From BACL27 sp964203235 (lineage in GTDB: Bacteria; Actinomycetota; Acidimicrobiia; Acidimicrobiales; Ilumatobacteraceae), in NCBI GenBank assembly GCA_964203235.1, contig CAXNLE010000002.1, forward strand, positions 310,001-374,000: a stretch of 64,000 bases of DNA, read 5' to 3'. A model generated the notes under the pieces. That model saw nothing but the letters and a program-made list of their open reading frames with translations. It was not told the DNA's origin and ran no database searches. How positions within the stretch are numbered: the stretch's first letter is position 1; every line of letters starts with the position of its first letter. The position numbers and the translations under genes are program-made. Below, piece by piece: positions 11,626 through 18,953 of this stretch.

Positions 11626-12582
11626 ATGTTTGAGACATTCGCCAGTGATGCGATTATCACTGCACCGATAATCGCGTTTCTAGTAGCCGCTATCGCAACA
11701 ATGATTCGACTAGATGTTCAGTTGCCAGAATCACTGTCTCCGATTCTCTCTACTTTTCTATTACTTGCAATCGGATTAAAAGGGGGTAAAGCACTCACCG
11801 AATTTTCCCCGAGTGATTTTGCGAAACCCTTACTCGCAGTTCTCCTATTAGGAGTAATCAATCCAGTTATTGCGTTTACTCTATTTCGGGTTATCACGCG
11901 TCTTGACATCATTAATTCCTCGGCACTCGCAGCACACTATGGCTCTCCTTCTTTGGTGACTTTTGTAGTCTTGCTTGCGACACTCGATTCGCGAGGAATT
12001 AAATACGAAGGTTATGCATCAGGACTATTTGCATGTCTTGAGATTCTTGGAATTGTTGTTGCACTTTTACTATCAACGAAACCTTTGGTTAAGCCAAGTT
12101 GGAAGACTGCTCTAAGCGAAGTAGTTCATGGGCGAAGCATTGCACTATTACTTACTGGCCTCGTGGTGGGTGCAGTTGTTGGGCCTACGCGCTTGGCTCC
12201 AACAGATCCTTTCTTTATTGATCTTCTGCCGGGAGTTTTAACACTCTTTCTAATTGAGATGGGTGTTCTCGCCGCAAAATCCATCCGCGACTTCAGGTCA
12301 TTGGGCGTGAAACTAATTACGCTTTCAATCTTTATTCCACTTGTAAATGGACTACTCGGTGCGGTAGCAGGCTCGTTTGCAGGTATGTCAATTGGGGGCG
12401 TTGTCGTTATGGCTACCCTCGCCGGTAGTGCTTCTTTCGTAGCTGCACCAGCAGTAATTCAAATTGCACTTCCGCAGGCCAGTCCAGGTTTATACCTCAC
12501 GACATCAATCGGAGTAACTTTTCCGATTTTTATTACGTTTGGTATACCTTTTTTCATCAAGGTCGCCGAAGCCTTAAATTAG
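11626..12582 (+). CDS. SbtA-like sodium-dependent bicarbonate transporter
   Basis: A 318-aa membrane protein with about ten hydrophobic helices, matching the SbtA (DUF897) family. Diagnostic segments are F-L-L-L-A-I-G-L-K-G-G near residue 45, A-A-H-Y-G-S-P-S-L-V-T-F near residue 100 and the inverted-repeat partner A-T-L-A-G-S-A-S-F-V-A-A-P-A near residue 265. SbtA of cyanobacteria imports bicarbonate with Na+; actinobacterial homologues are largely untested, so bicarbonate is the family-based guess. No SbtB partner is seen next to it. It converges on the desaturase gene 2 nt away. Confidence 0.85.
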   Translation: MFETFASDAIITAPIIAFLVAAIATMIRLDVQLPESLSPILSTFLLLAIGLKGGKALTEFSPSDFAKPLLAVLLLGVINPVIAFTLFRVITRLDIINSSALAAHYGSPSLVTFVVLLATLDSRGIKYEGYASGLFACLEILGIVVALLLSTKPLVKPSWKTALSEVVHGRSIALLLTGLVVGAVVGPTRLAPTDPFFIDLLPGVLTLFLIEMGVLAAKSIRDFRSLGVKLITLSIFIPLVNGLLGAVAGSFAGMSIGGVVVMATLAGSASFVAAPAVIQIALPQASPGLYLTTSIGVTFPIFITFGIPFFIKVAEALN

Positions 12583-12584
12583 TT

Positions 12585-13583
12585 TTACCAGACGACTGGG
12601 CTAGTTGCGCCAAAGGCTCGACCTTCGGCGCGAACGCCTCGCTTAACTAACTCTGGTGCAAGTTCTTTCCAGAGAGGCTTCAATCGATAGTGCGGCACCC
12701 GTGGAAACAAATGATGCATGGCGTGGTAGTCGTGCCCGCGAATCAACACTCGTGAGCCAAGAAAAACTGCGACTCGCGTGTGGCGGTAACGAGATGTCTC
12801 ATTAGCCGGATGATGTGGATACCACGCGAAAATAAACATCAACCAACAAAGTTGAATCCGCGCCGGCAGCCACCACAACATCAAAGCTTCAACGCCGTGT
12901 CCCGTTACAAAACTGACAACGAGAACAAGTGTCGAAAGCAACCAAAAACGAAGTTGAGACTTGCCTTCATCTTTGCTTGATTGACTTTCACCAAGTTTTT
13001 TTCGCAAGTCTTTTGGAAGAAGGACGCGAACAGGTTTGATAAGTGCGAAAAATGGTAGAAACGAATAGATCATTGTCATTCCATAAAACTTGACGGGCAG
13101 CTCACTGATGCGACCATCTGTGAAATGGTCTGGGTCACGCGCTGGATCGTTGGTAAAAGCATGATGACGCATGTGAGATGTTCGATGAGACGAAAAATTA
13201 ATACCAGTAGGTACAGAACTTGCAATACCGATTGCATCTTCGACCCAGCGACTAGTGGTTCGCTTGCCCCAAATGTTTTTGTGAGTTGCCTCGTGCAACG
13301 GCATATAAAAAGTTGATGCGAGTACTGAGTTGAGAAGCAACCCCTGCCAAAGTGTCATCGATCCAGTGACTGCGAAATAAATAACGCCACACCAACAAAT
13401 ACTGAACACAATAAATGTTGCGATAATGCGCCACTGAATGTCGCCCCAATATTTTGCTGCAACCAAATTCTCGCCACGAACCTGCTCGATACGAAGCGCC
13501 TTTGAGTTTTCGTCACCCTCGCTTAGTGCTTGATTCTCAATTGTGACTTCAAGTTCTTCAGGTAGCGGAGTTGCAACGGACAT
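12585..13583 (-). CDS. Membrane fatty-acid desaturase/hydroxylase-type protein
   Basis: A 332-aa integral membrane di-iron protein with the three histidine boxes: H-E-A-T-H-K-N (about residue 97), H-R-T-S-H-M-R-H-H-A-F-T-N-D-P (about 131) and H-A-M-H-H-L-F-P-R-V-P (about 288). Four hydrophobic segments separate them. The family includes acyl-lipid desaturases and beta-carotene hydroxylases; which reaction applies cannot be decided here. The gene starts 9 nt after the tetR stop on the same strand, so the two are probably an operon. Confidence 0.85.
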   Translation of the reverse strand: MSVATPLPEELEVTIENQALSEGDENSKALRIEQVRGENLVAAKYWGDIQWRIIATFIVFSICWCGVIYFAVTGSMTLWQGLLLNSVLASTFYMPLHEATHKNIWGKRTTSRWVEDAIGIASSVPTGINFSSHRTSHMRHHAFTNDPARDPDHFTDGRISELPVKFYGMTMIYSFLPFFALIKPVRVLLPKDLRKKLGESQSSKDEGKSQLRFWLLSTLVLVVSFVTGHGVEALMLWWLPARIQLCWLMFIFAWYPHHPANETSRYRHTRVAVFLGSRVLIRGHDYHAMHHLFPRVPHYRLKPLWKELAPELVKRGVRAEGRAFGATSPVVW

Positions 13584-13592
13584 TCTTGAATA

Positions 13593-14195
13593 TTACTCCA
13601 CGTACGCAAACCCTTTGGCTGCGCGTTGTGCAACACTTCTAACTAGCGCGCGACGGTCACTAATTTTGCCGATCTTTTGCTCAAGTGGTCCGTCGATAAG
13701 CAGTGTTGCCAAACCATGCGCCATTGACCACATCGCCGTGGCTTGAATTCGAATTTCGTCAATCGATGCCGAGTCGCCAAGAATCTGTCTGACTGCCAAA
13801 AGCAAAGTGTCGAACGCATCATCTGCCGCTCGCTGCGTATCGGGCGACTCCTCAATCAAACACAAATCGGAGCGAAACATAACTCGAAAATAACCTTTGT
13901 TGCTGAGCGCAAAATCTACATAGCGCTCACACAGTCGAACTACTTGGTCAGGGTCATCATCGGCACGTGTGGGTGCACTCATAGTTGCGGTAAATTTGCG
14001 AAACCCAAGCAATGCAATCTCCCCAAAAATTGCGCTTCGATCTGCGAAATGGTGATATGGCGCCTGATGACTTACCCCAGCATCAGCCGCTATTTGGCGG
14101 AAAGACAATCCATCTGGGCCATTTTCAGCGATGTACTTGACAGCTGCTTTAATCACCTTTTCACGAAGCGACTTTGCGACAATCTTTGAGGCCAC
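13593..14195 (-). CDS. TetR-family transcriptional regulator
   Basis: A 200-aa regulator with the TetR N-terminal helix-turn-helix: L-S-F-R-Q-I-A-A-D-A-G-V-S-H-Q-A-P-Y-H-H-F-A-D-R. The C-terminal half ends in the W-S-M-A-H-G-L-A-T-L segment typical of the WHG subfamily. It starts with GTG 14195. It is divergent from an MFS pump with two matching operators in the 38-bp gap and is followed by the desaturase, so it likely represses both directions in response to a ligand. Confidence 0.9.
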   Translation of the reverse strand: MASKIVAKSLREKVIKAAVKYIAENGPDGLSFRQIAADAGVSHQAPYHHFADRSAIFGEIALLGFRKFTATMSAPTRADDDPDQVVRLCERYVDFALSNKGYFRVMFRSDLCLIEESPDTQRAADDAFDTLLLAVRQILGDSASIDEIRIQATAMWSMAHGLATLLIDGPLEQKIGKISDRRALVRSVAQRAAKGFAYVE

Positions 14196-14196
14196 G

Positions 14197-14235
14197 ACTT
14201 GACACTATCAAGTTTTACGACTAGACAGTGTCTAT
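14197..14235. promoter_or_regulatory. TetR twin operators over a leaderless promoter
   Basis: Two related palindromes: CTTGACACTATCAAG (14198-14212) and CTAGACAGTGTCTAT (14221-14235, containing the perfect TAGACA-G-TGTCTA). Their shared half-site pattern is CT-GA-AGTGTC-A once the first is reversed. The plus-strand promoter is TTGACA (14199-14204), 17 bp, TAGACA (14222-14227). The predicted start site falls on the A of the MFS ATG at 14234, implying a leaderless mRNA. On the minus strand TAGTGT lies 6 nt before the tetR GTG, again suggesting a leaderless transcript. Confidence 0.7.
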
Positions 14236-15796
14236 GTCAAACATAACTACTTCAAAACACCCCGACCCAAAGGTGCACGCGCGCCGTTGGAAAATTCTCA
14301 CGATCCTATGCCTTTCGGTGTTTCTAGTTGTTGTCGACAACCTGATCATAAATGTAGCTATACCAACTCTGGCGCGAGAGCTTGGTGCAACGACAAGCGC
14401 CCTGCAGTGGATCGTCGACTCATATGCATTAGTTTTCGCTGGCTTATTGCTTGCGTGTGGTGGGCTCGCCGACAGATTCGGTCGAAAGTTGATGATGCAG
14501 ATAGGCATGGTGCTGTTCGGAATATTTTCTGCGTTCGCGGCATTCACCGAAACGACAGGCGCGCTAATTACGGCACGAGGTCTTATGGGGATTGGTGCAG
14601 CGCTCGTCTTCCCTGGCACGCTGGCGATTCTTATTGATGTGTTTCGTGACCCCACCGAACGTGCAAAAGCGATTGGTGTGTGGTCAGCAGTTTCAGGTGC
14701 CGCTGTTGCATTCGGTCCAGTAACTGGTGGTCTGCTTCTCGAATATTTTTGGTGGGGCTCAGTATTTTTGATCAACATTCCAATAGTGATTATTGCTTTG
14801 CTGTTGCAGTTTTTCTTTGTGCCTGAATCAAAAGATCCGAAAGCTGTGCGACTTGATATTCAAGGTTTCGTTCTTTCAATTGCGTCTGTATCGCTTCTCG
14901 TGTACACAATTATCGAAGGCCCACATCGCGGTTGGACAAGCGCCACATCAATTGCGGGGTTCATTAGTACCGCAGTTTTAATCGCTTCGTTTATTTGGCG
15001 TGAACTCAACACAGAGCATCCGCTGCTCGATGTTCGTGTGTTTAGCGATATGCGAGTAACGGCCGCGACTTCATCTATCGCTATTGCATTCTTCTCACTA
15101 TTCGGTTTTACTTTTCTAGTAACGCAATACTTTCAGTTCGTGCGCGGCTATGACCCGCTCGAATCTGGATTGCGAACGTTGCCCTTTGCAATTGGTGCCG
15201 GAATTACTTCACCAATTGCAGCACGACTTTCATTGCGCTATGGCCCAAAACGAATCGTTCCGATTGGCTTATTATTTATGGGCATCGCACAAATTGGTGC
15301 GGGCATGTTCAAATCAGATAGCGCATACTTCGGGCCGGTAGTTGGCAGTATGGTTCTGATGGCGTGTGGGCTTGCGCTTGTAACCAGCCCCGCCTCAGAG
15401 TCAATTATGGGTTCGTTGCCACGCGATATGGCTGGTGTCGGTTCGGCAATTAACGACACAAGTCGCGAAGTAGGCGGCACGCTCGGTGTCGCAATTATCG
15501 GCAGCATTTTTGCAACTACATATAGCCCGCAGATCGTTAAGTTGCTTTCTCCATTTAATCTGCCTGACGCTGCCCGATCAGCTGCTGAACAATCCGTTGG
15601 TGCAGCGTTTGCAGTTTCTGAGCAGGTTGGCGACGCGACACTGTCGAATGCGATTCGCGACATCGCAAGTTCGTCATTTCTAGATGGATTTCAAGCTGCC
15701 TGCACAACAGTCGGCGCAGTTGCAATCTTTGGGTCATTACTTGCACTTCGCTTTCTGCCATCTCGCGTTGCAAATGTCAAAACTGAAGCTCGTTAG
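14234..15796 (+). CDS. DHA2-type MFS drug efflux transporter
   Basis: A 520-aa protein with about 14 hydrophobic helices. Characteristic segments are D-N-L-I-I-N-V-A-I-P-T-L near helix 1, W-I-V-D-S-Y-A-L-V-F-A near helix 2, G-G-L-A-D-R-F-G-R-K in loop 2-3, and the antiporter motif G-P-V-T-G-G-L-L-L in helix 5. This is the EmrB/QacA-like proton-driven export family. ATG 14234 is preferred over GTG 14228 because it coincides with the predicted transcription start. Control by the divergent TetR protein is inferred from the operators. Confidence 0.93.
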   Translation: MSNITTSKHPDPKVHARRWKILTILCLSVFLVVVDNLIINVAIPTLARELGATTSALQWIVDSYALVFAGLLLACGGLADRFGRKLMMQIGMVLFGIFSAFAAFTETTGALITARGLMGIGAALVFPGTLAILIDVFRDPTERAKAIGVWSAVSGAAVAFGPVTGGLLLEYFWWGSVFLINIPIVIIALLLQFFFVPESKDPKAVRLDIQGFVLSIASVSLLVYTIIEGPHRGWTSATSIAGFISTAVLIASFIWRELNTEHPLLDVRVFSDMRVTAATSSIAIAFFSLFGFTFLVTQYFQFVRGYDPLESGLRTLPFAIGAGITSPIAARLSLRYGPKRIVPIGLLFMGIAQIGAGMFKSDSAYFGPVVGSMVLMACGLALVTSPASESIMGSLPRDMAGVGSAINDTSREVGGTLGVAIIGSIFATTYSPQIVKLLSPFNLPDAARSAAEQSVGAAFAVSEQVGDATLSNAIRDIASSSFLDGFQAACTTVGAVAIFGSLLALRFLPSRVANVKTEAR

Positions 15797-15974
15797 TAAC
15801 AGTGCCCGTTAATCAGCGGCTCTGCGGAGCAAGTCAAGATGATCGATGAGCGTTCGTACGATCTGGAATACGAGCAATTCTGCCAACATGAAATAAAACT
15901 GGGTCAATGAAACTACGTAACTGTGTTGCTTGACCGAAGCGCAGCACGTGACTGTTATCTGTAGAACATTCTCT

Positions 15975-16199
15975 TCAAAGATTGCCGATTGCAGATTTAA
16001 AGTCATCGGGGTGTACCTCAGCTTGTCGTAGCACCCCACCGAGTGTTCCGCGTTTTAATTCGCGATGTAAAGGCACTACACACCTAGCAACTCCCTTTCG
16101 AAGCATCACATGACTACCTCGTTGGCGCACGACACGAAATCCAAGGCGTTCCAGAACGCGAACAACTTCGGCGCCCGAGACGACGGGAAGTTCAGGCAA
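15975..16199 (-). CDS. hicA: HicA-type mRNA interferase toxin
   Basis: A 74-aa double-stranded-RNA-binding-fold protein with the HicA core V-V-R-V-L-E-R-L-G-F-R-V-V-R-Q-R-G-S-H, the catalytic histidine being in R-G-S-H, followed by V-P-L-H-R-E-L-K-R-G-T-L. HicA toxins cleave mRNA and block translation. The gene overlaps the upstream hicB by 8 nt, and the order antitoxin-toxin is the less common arrangement. Confidence 0.88.
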   Translation of the reverse strand: MPELPVVSGAEVVRVLERLGFRVVRQRGSHVMLRKGVARCVVPLHRELKRGTLGGVLRQAEVHPDDFKSAIGNL

Positions 16200-16440
16200 C
16201 GTCGGCGATGCGGATAGTCGTAATGACTGGCATCTGACGATCTGGCAACGGGAACTCTTCTAGATAGAGCTCTGTGGCCTCGGTCAGATTTGCGAGAGCT
16301 TCCGATTCGGTTTCACCTTCTGAGACAGTTCCGGTTTCAGGGTTCAATGCGGTAAAGCCGCCTTCGGATGCAGCCCAAAGCACTGCGGTCAATTCAACCT
16401 GATTTCGTGCGTCAGTGGACATATGTTCAGTCAATCGCAT
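16192..16440 (-). CDS. hicB: HicB-like antitoxin, short form
   Basis: An 82-aa protein with the partial RNase-H-like fold of HicB: V-L-W-A-A-S-E-G-G-F-T-A-L-N-P-E, then T-E-S-E-A-L-A-N-L-T-E-A-T-E-L-Y-L. No C-terminal helix-turn-helix or ribbon-helix-helix DNA-binding domain follows, so it may neutralise HicA without repressing its own promoter. The start could be ATG 16440 or ATG 16422. Confidence 0.8.
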   Translation of the reverse strand: MRLTEHMSTDARNQVELTAVLWAASEGGFTALNPETGTVSEGETESEALANLTEATELYLEEFPLPDRQMPVITTIRIADVA

Positions 16441-16531
16441 GGGTGTAACAAAAGCAAGAACTTAAATCGACAGTGGCGCACAACTGTGCGCCATGACCAA
16501 ACATTGAAACGATGCCAGTGGTTTTGAAAAC

Positions 16532-16939
16532 TTAACGCCGGTAATCCAGTTGGTTCTCGTAGAACTTGATCTCAATTATGTTCCCACTAGGGTCGGCGAG
16601 TTTGCCACCAAGCTTTCCGCTTAACTCAATTTCTGCATGCTTCTTTGGTTCGGAAATCCATGTGTGAACAGACGCATTCACGCGCCTCACTATTTCGTCA
16701 AACGCTGACAACGAAGGAAGTATCACTCCGAAATGTCGAACGCCTTGCCGACTGATATCAATTACCTCAAGTGGTCTCAACTGGAGAGTCAACTGAAGCC
16801 CGAAGAACCACGCGTCGAACCAGTCGTCACTTTCGCGGCCGATACGACACCCGAGCACATTCTCGTAGAAATCTCTTGCCGCTACCAGGTCGTTGACTGG
16901 AAGCGATAAATGAATAACAGGCGTATCAGTAATGTGAAT
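16532..16939 (-). CDS. VOC/glyoxalase-family protein, start unclear
   Basis: A single vicinal-oxygen-chelate domain. It includes V-I-H-L-S-L-P-V-N-D-L-V-A-A-R-D-F-Y-E-N-V-L-G-C at the N-terminus and D-P-S-G-N-I-I-E-I-K near the C-terminus, with the metal-ligand histidine and glutamate in place. The first ATG/GTG/TTG is at 16858, inside the conserved alpha-helix, which would remove beta-strand 1 and its histidine. Upstream the frame is open to a stop at 16945-16943 and offers only ATT codons (16939 or 16933). Either an ATT start is used or the gene has lost its start codon. The substrate is unknown; homologues include dioxygenases, lyases and resistance proteins. Confidence 0.65.
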   Translation of the reverse strand: MHITDTPVIHLSLPVNDLVAARDFYENVLGCRIGRESDDWFDAWFFGLQLTLQLRPLEVIDISRQGVRHFGVILPSLSAFDEIVRRVNASVHTWISEPKKHAEIELSGKLGGKLADPSGNIIEIKFYENQLDYRR

Positions 16940-16973
16940 ACATTAACCGTGAAACTCCGTGCGAGCGTCGGAC

Positions 16974-17178
16974 TTACATTCGCTTTATATTAGTGACTAC
17001 TCTGCCCCTGACGCGCAATAAATCTTTTGGTGCAACCGCAAAGTTGTCGTTTCACGTTCCCGCCGCAGCCCACACGAAATCATCTACACCGTCATACTGC
17101 AATAAATCCGAGTCGATGTAAATTCGCAGTTGATTTGCGTGACCAAACAGCGGCACGCCACTCTTGGTTTAGGCAACC
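16974..17178 (-). pseudogene. ybaK 3'-terminal fragment, copy A (diverged)
   Basis: The minus strand encodes the last ~65 codons of a YbaK-type deacylase: G-V-P-L-F-G-H, then L-R-I-Y-I-D-S-D-L-L-Q-Y-D, F-V-W-A-A-A-G-T, a TGA where tryptophan is expected, then N-D-N-F and a full C-terminus ending in TAA at 16974. No N-terminal half is present: an in-frame TAA lies directly before the fragment at 17171-17169. The upstream boundary (17150-17178) is almost identical to that of copy B. Confidence 0.8.
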
Positions 17179-17191
17179 TGTGGTGATGAAG

Positions 17192-17368
17192 TCAGATGGC
17201 AACGCGACGCGGACGTTTGACAAGTTCTCCTCCGCAGTTCGGACAGCGATGGTCCATTAGTTGTCCACAGTCCACACAGAAAGTGCACTCAAAACTGCAG
17301 ATGAGCGCATCTCCAGCATCGGCCAAGGTATCAGAGCACTTCTCACACACAACTCGCATCTCTAACAT
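17192..17368 (-). CDS. DUF1272 zinc-ribbon-like protein
   Basis: A 58-aa protein with the DUF1272 pattern: M-L-E-M-R, C-E-K-C, I-C-S-F-E-C-T-F-C-V-D-C and C-P-N-C-G-G-E-L-V-K-R-P-R-R. Eight cysteines in four pairs suggest two zinc sites. The function is unknown. ATG 17368 has GAAGGATG upstream and lies 4 nt after the SnoaL-like stop, so the two form an operon. Confidence 0.85.
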   Translation of the reverse strand: MLEMRVVCEKCSDTLADAGDALICSFECTFCVDCGQLMDHRCPNCGGELVKRPRRVAI

Positions 17369-17372
17369 CTGT

Positions 17373-17768
17373 TCATCCTTCCTTAGACCACATGGAATCA
17401 ATAAAGCGCTGGTCCTCATCAAAGAGCCAGCATTCGCGCAACTTCTCATCTTGCACTCTGTACAACAAAACACGACGCACTCGCTTGGCGGTGTCACCTA
17501 GCTCTTCAACAGCAATCAAAGCACCGAGAGAATCCCCCACGAGGACATCCTCAACTTCGATCAACTTGCGTGCAGTTCGCGTAGAAGCCTGAGCAAGAAC
17601 TGCGAATGCGGCATCACGTCCCCGATGAGTTCCAGCAAGCGGACTCTCCCCCATGTAATGCAGTTCAATTTCATCGTGGTACGAGGCCAACACTTTTTCT
17701 AGATCTGCAGCAAGCCATGCCTTTGCATACTCACGCAACACTCGGCCCGTTTCATTGCTATCTGCCAT
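17373..17768 (-). CDS. SnoaL/NTF2-like protein
   Basis: A 131-aa alpha+beta cone protein. It begins with the helix V-L-R-E-Y-A-K-A-W-L-A-A-D-L-E-K-V-L-A-S-Y, followed by H-D-E-I-E-L-H-Y-M-G-E-S-P-L-A-G-T-H-R-G-R-D-A, the usual N-terminal signature of SnoaL-like proteins. It ends with R-E-C-W-L-F-D-E-D. Such proteins act as small-molecule isomerases/hydratases or as binding proteins; no substrate can be assigned. It is first in a two-gene unit with the DUF1272 gene and sits between two ybaK fragments. Confidence 0.75.
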   Translation of the reverse strand: MADSNETGRVLREYAKAWLAADLEKVLASYHDEIELHYMGESPLAGTHRGRDAAFAVLAQASTRTARKLIEVEDVLVGDSLGALIAVEELGDTAKRVRRVLLYRVQDEKLRECWLFDEDQRFIDSMWSKEG

Positions 17769-17801
17769 GTGGCTACTTTATTTCATAGCTCATGCGATTT
17801 A

Positions 17802-17994
17802 CTAAGCGCGTTTGAGGTCGACGACTACTCCACCACTAACGCGCACGATGTCATTCGGGTTCGCACCGAAGTTGTCGTTCCACGTTCCAGCTGCAGCCCA
17901 CACCTCGTCGTACTGCAACAAGTCCGGATCAACAAACACACGTAACTGTGTGCTGTGACCAAAGGGAGGCACGCCACTGTTGGTTTAAGCAACC
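17802..17994 (-). pseudogene. ybaK 3'-terminal fragment, copy B (recent)
   Basis: The minus strand encodes G-V-P-P-F-G-H-S-T-Q-L-R-V-F-V-D-P-D-L-L through to L-K-R-A and a TAG stop at 17802, with no internal lesion. The DNA matches the intact gene at 18461-18940 almost base for base over roughly 130 nt, including the stretch around 17885-17975. As in copy A, the N-terminal two thirds are absent and an in-frame TAA precedes it at 17987-17985. Confidence 0.85.
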
Positions 17995-18084
17995 CCTTAC
18001 GAATCAGCCAGCCAACGATCCAGCAATGGATTTCGCAGACAACTGACTAAGGCGAGCATCGCTAATGCGTTATTCTTCGCAATA

Positions 18085-18429
18085 GTGGATTCAGCAAACT
18101 CTTTCCTCAGTGTCGTACTTGCTGTTCTCTGTACAGCATCGGCGATGGGAGACTTTCTCAAGCTACCGAGCGTCATGAAAGCGGCTGAAACAGTTCATTG
18201 TCCGCCCAACCTCTGCACTGTTCTCGGCCTGATCAAGATCGCAGCAGCGACTGGATTGATTCTCGGTCTCACTGTCGACAAAATCGGAACTGCCGCCGCC
18301 GTGGGCTTATCGATCTACTTTGTCCTCGCCGTTGGGGCTCACATCCGAGTGAAGGATCGCCTCAAGGGAATTCTTCCAGCCATTGTCATGCTCGCAATCA
18401 GCGCTGCAACTCTTGCAACTTCCCTCTAA
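18085..18429 (+). CDS. DoxX-like small membrane protein
   Basis: A 114-aa protein with four hydrophobic segments. It contains the DoxX-like pattern S-A-M-G-D-F-L-K-L near the end of helix 1, and L-G-L-I-K-I-A-A-A-T-G-L-I-L-G-L in helix 2. The start is GTG 18085. No clear ribosome binding site is visible. It is the only plus-strand gene in the 15975-18940 array, lying between ybaK copy B and the full ybaK. Role unknown. Confidence 0.7.
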   Translation: MDSANSFLSVVLAVLCTASAMGDFLKLPSVMKAAETVHCPPNLCTVLGLIKIAAATGLILGLTVDKIGTAAAVGLSIYFVLAVGAHIRVKDRLKGILPAIVMLAISAATLATSL

Positions 18430-18460
18430 GTCATCTGATCTGTGCGACTCGCCTAGCTGA

Positions 18461-18940
18461 TCAACTGCGCTTCAGCTCGGTGACGACGCCACCAGCGACA
18501 CGCACGATGTCATTCGGGTTTGCACCGAAGTTGTCGTTCCACGTTCCCGCAGCAGCCCACACCTCGTCGTACTGCAACAAGTCCGGATCAACAAACACAC
18601 GTAACTGTGTGCTGTGACCAAAGGGAGGCACACCACCGATTGGATAACCAGTTGCAGCGCGCACAGCATCGGCGTCAACACGTGAACACTTTGCACCGCC
18701 AGCTGCTGCGGCGAGTTTCTTTTCATCTAATTGATTTGATCCGCTCACCAAAGCCATCACAATTTCGCTGTCAACACCAAAAACCAAGCTCTTAACAATT
18801 TGGCCGACTGAAACACCGATCGCCGTTGCGGCATCGGCGGCAGTTTTTGTGCCTTCGGGAAATCTGCGCGTCGTAATTTCGAGGCCAGCCTCGCGAGCCG
18901 CTGCGATTACTCGCAAAGTATTTGGATGAACATCGGACAT
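18461..18940 (-). CDS. YbaK/ProX-type aminoacyl-tRNA deacylase
   Basis: A 159-aa protein of the YbaK/prolyl-tRNA-editing domain family, which hydrolyses mischarged aminoacyl-tRNAs (such as Cys- or Ala-tRNA-Pro) in trans. Visible signatures are A-D-A-A-T-A-I-G-V-S-V-G-Q-I-V-K-S-L-V-F near residue 35, the substrate-binding lysine in I-V-K-S-L, V-S-G-S-N-Q-L-D near 65, and G-Y-P-I-G-G-V-P-P-F-G-H near 100. The length and start (ATG 18940) are normal. Two partial copies of its 3' third lie downstream. Confidence 0.9.
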   Translation of the reverse strand: MSDVHPNTLRVIAAAREAGLEITTRRFPEGTKTAADAATAIGVSVGQIVKSLVFGVDSEIVMALVSGSNQLDEKKLAAAAGGAKCSRVDADAVRAATGYPIGGVPPFGHSTQLRVFVDPDLLQYDEVWAAAGTWNDNFGANPNDIVRVAGGVVTELKRS

Positions 18941-18953
18941 GACTATTCAAACT

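Noticed and set aside
15797..16039. Minus-strand frame encoding a 76-aa protein
   Set aside because: It overlaps hicA in another frame, has no recognisable domain, and the remaining part (15797-15974) shows no conserved signal.
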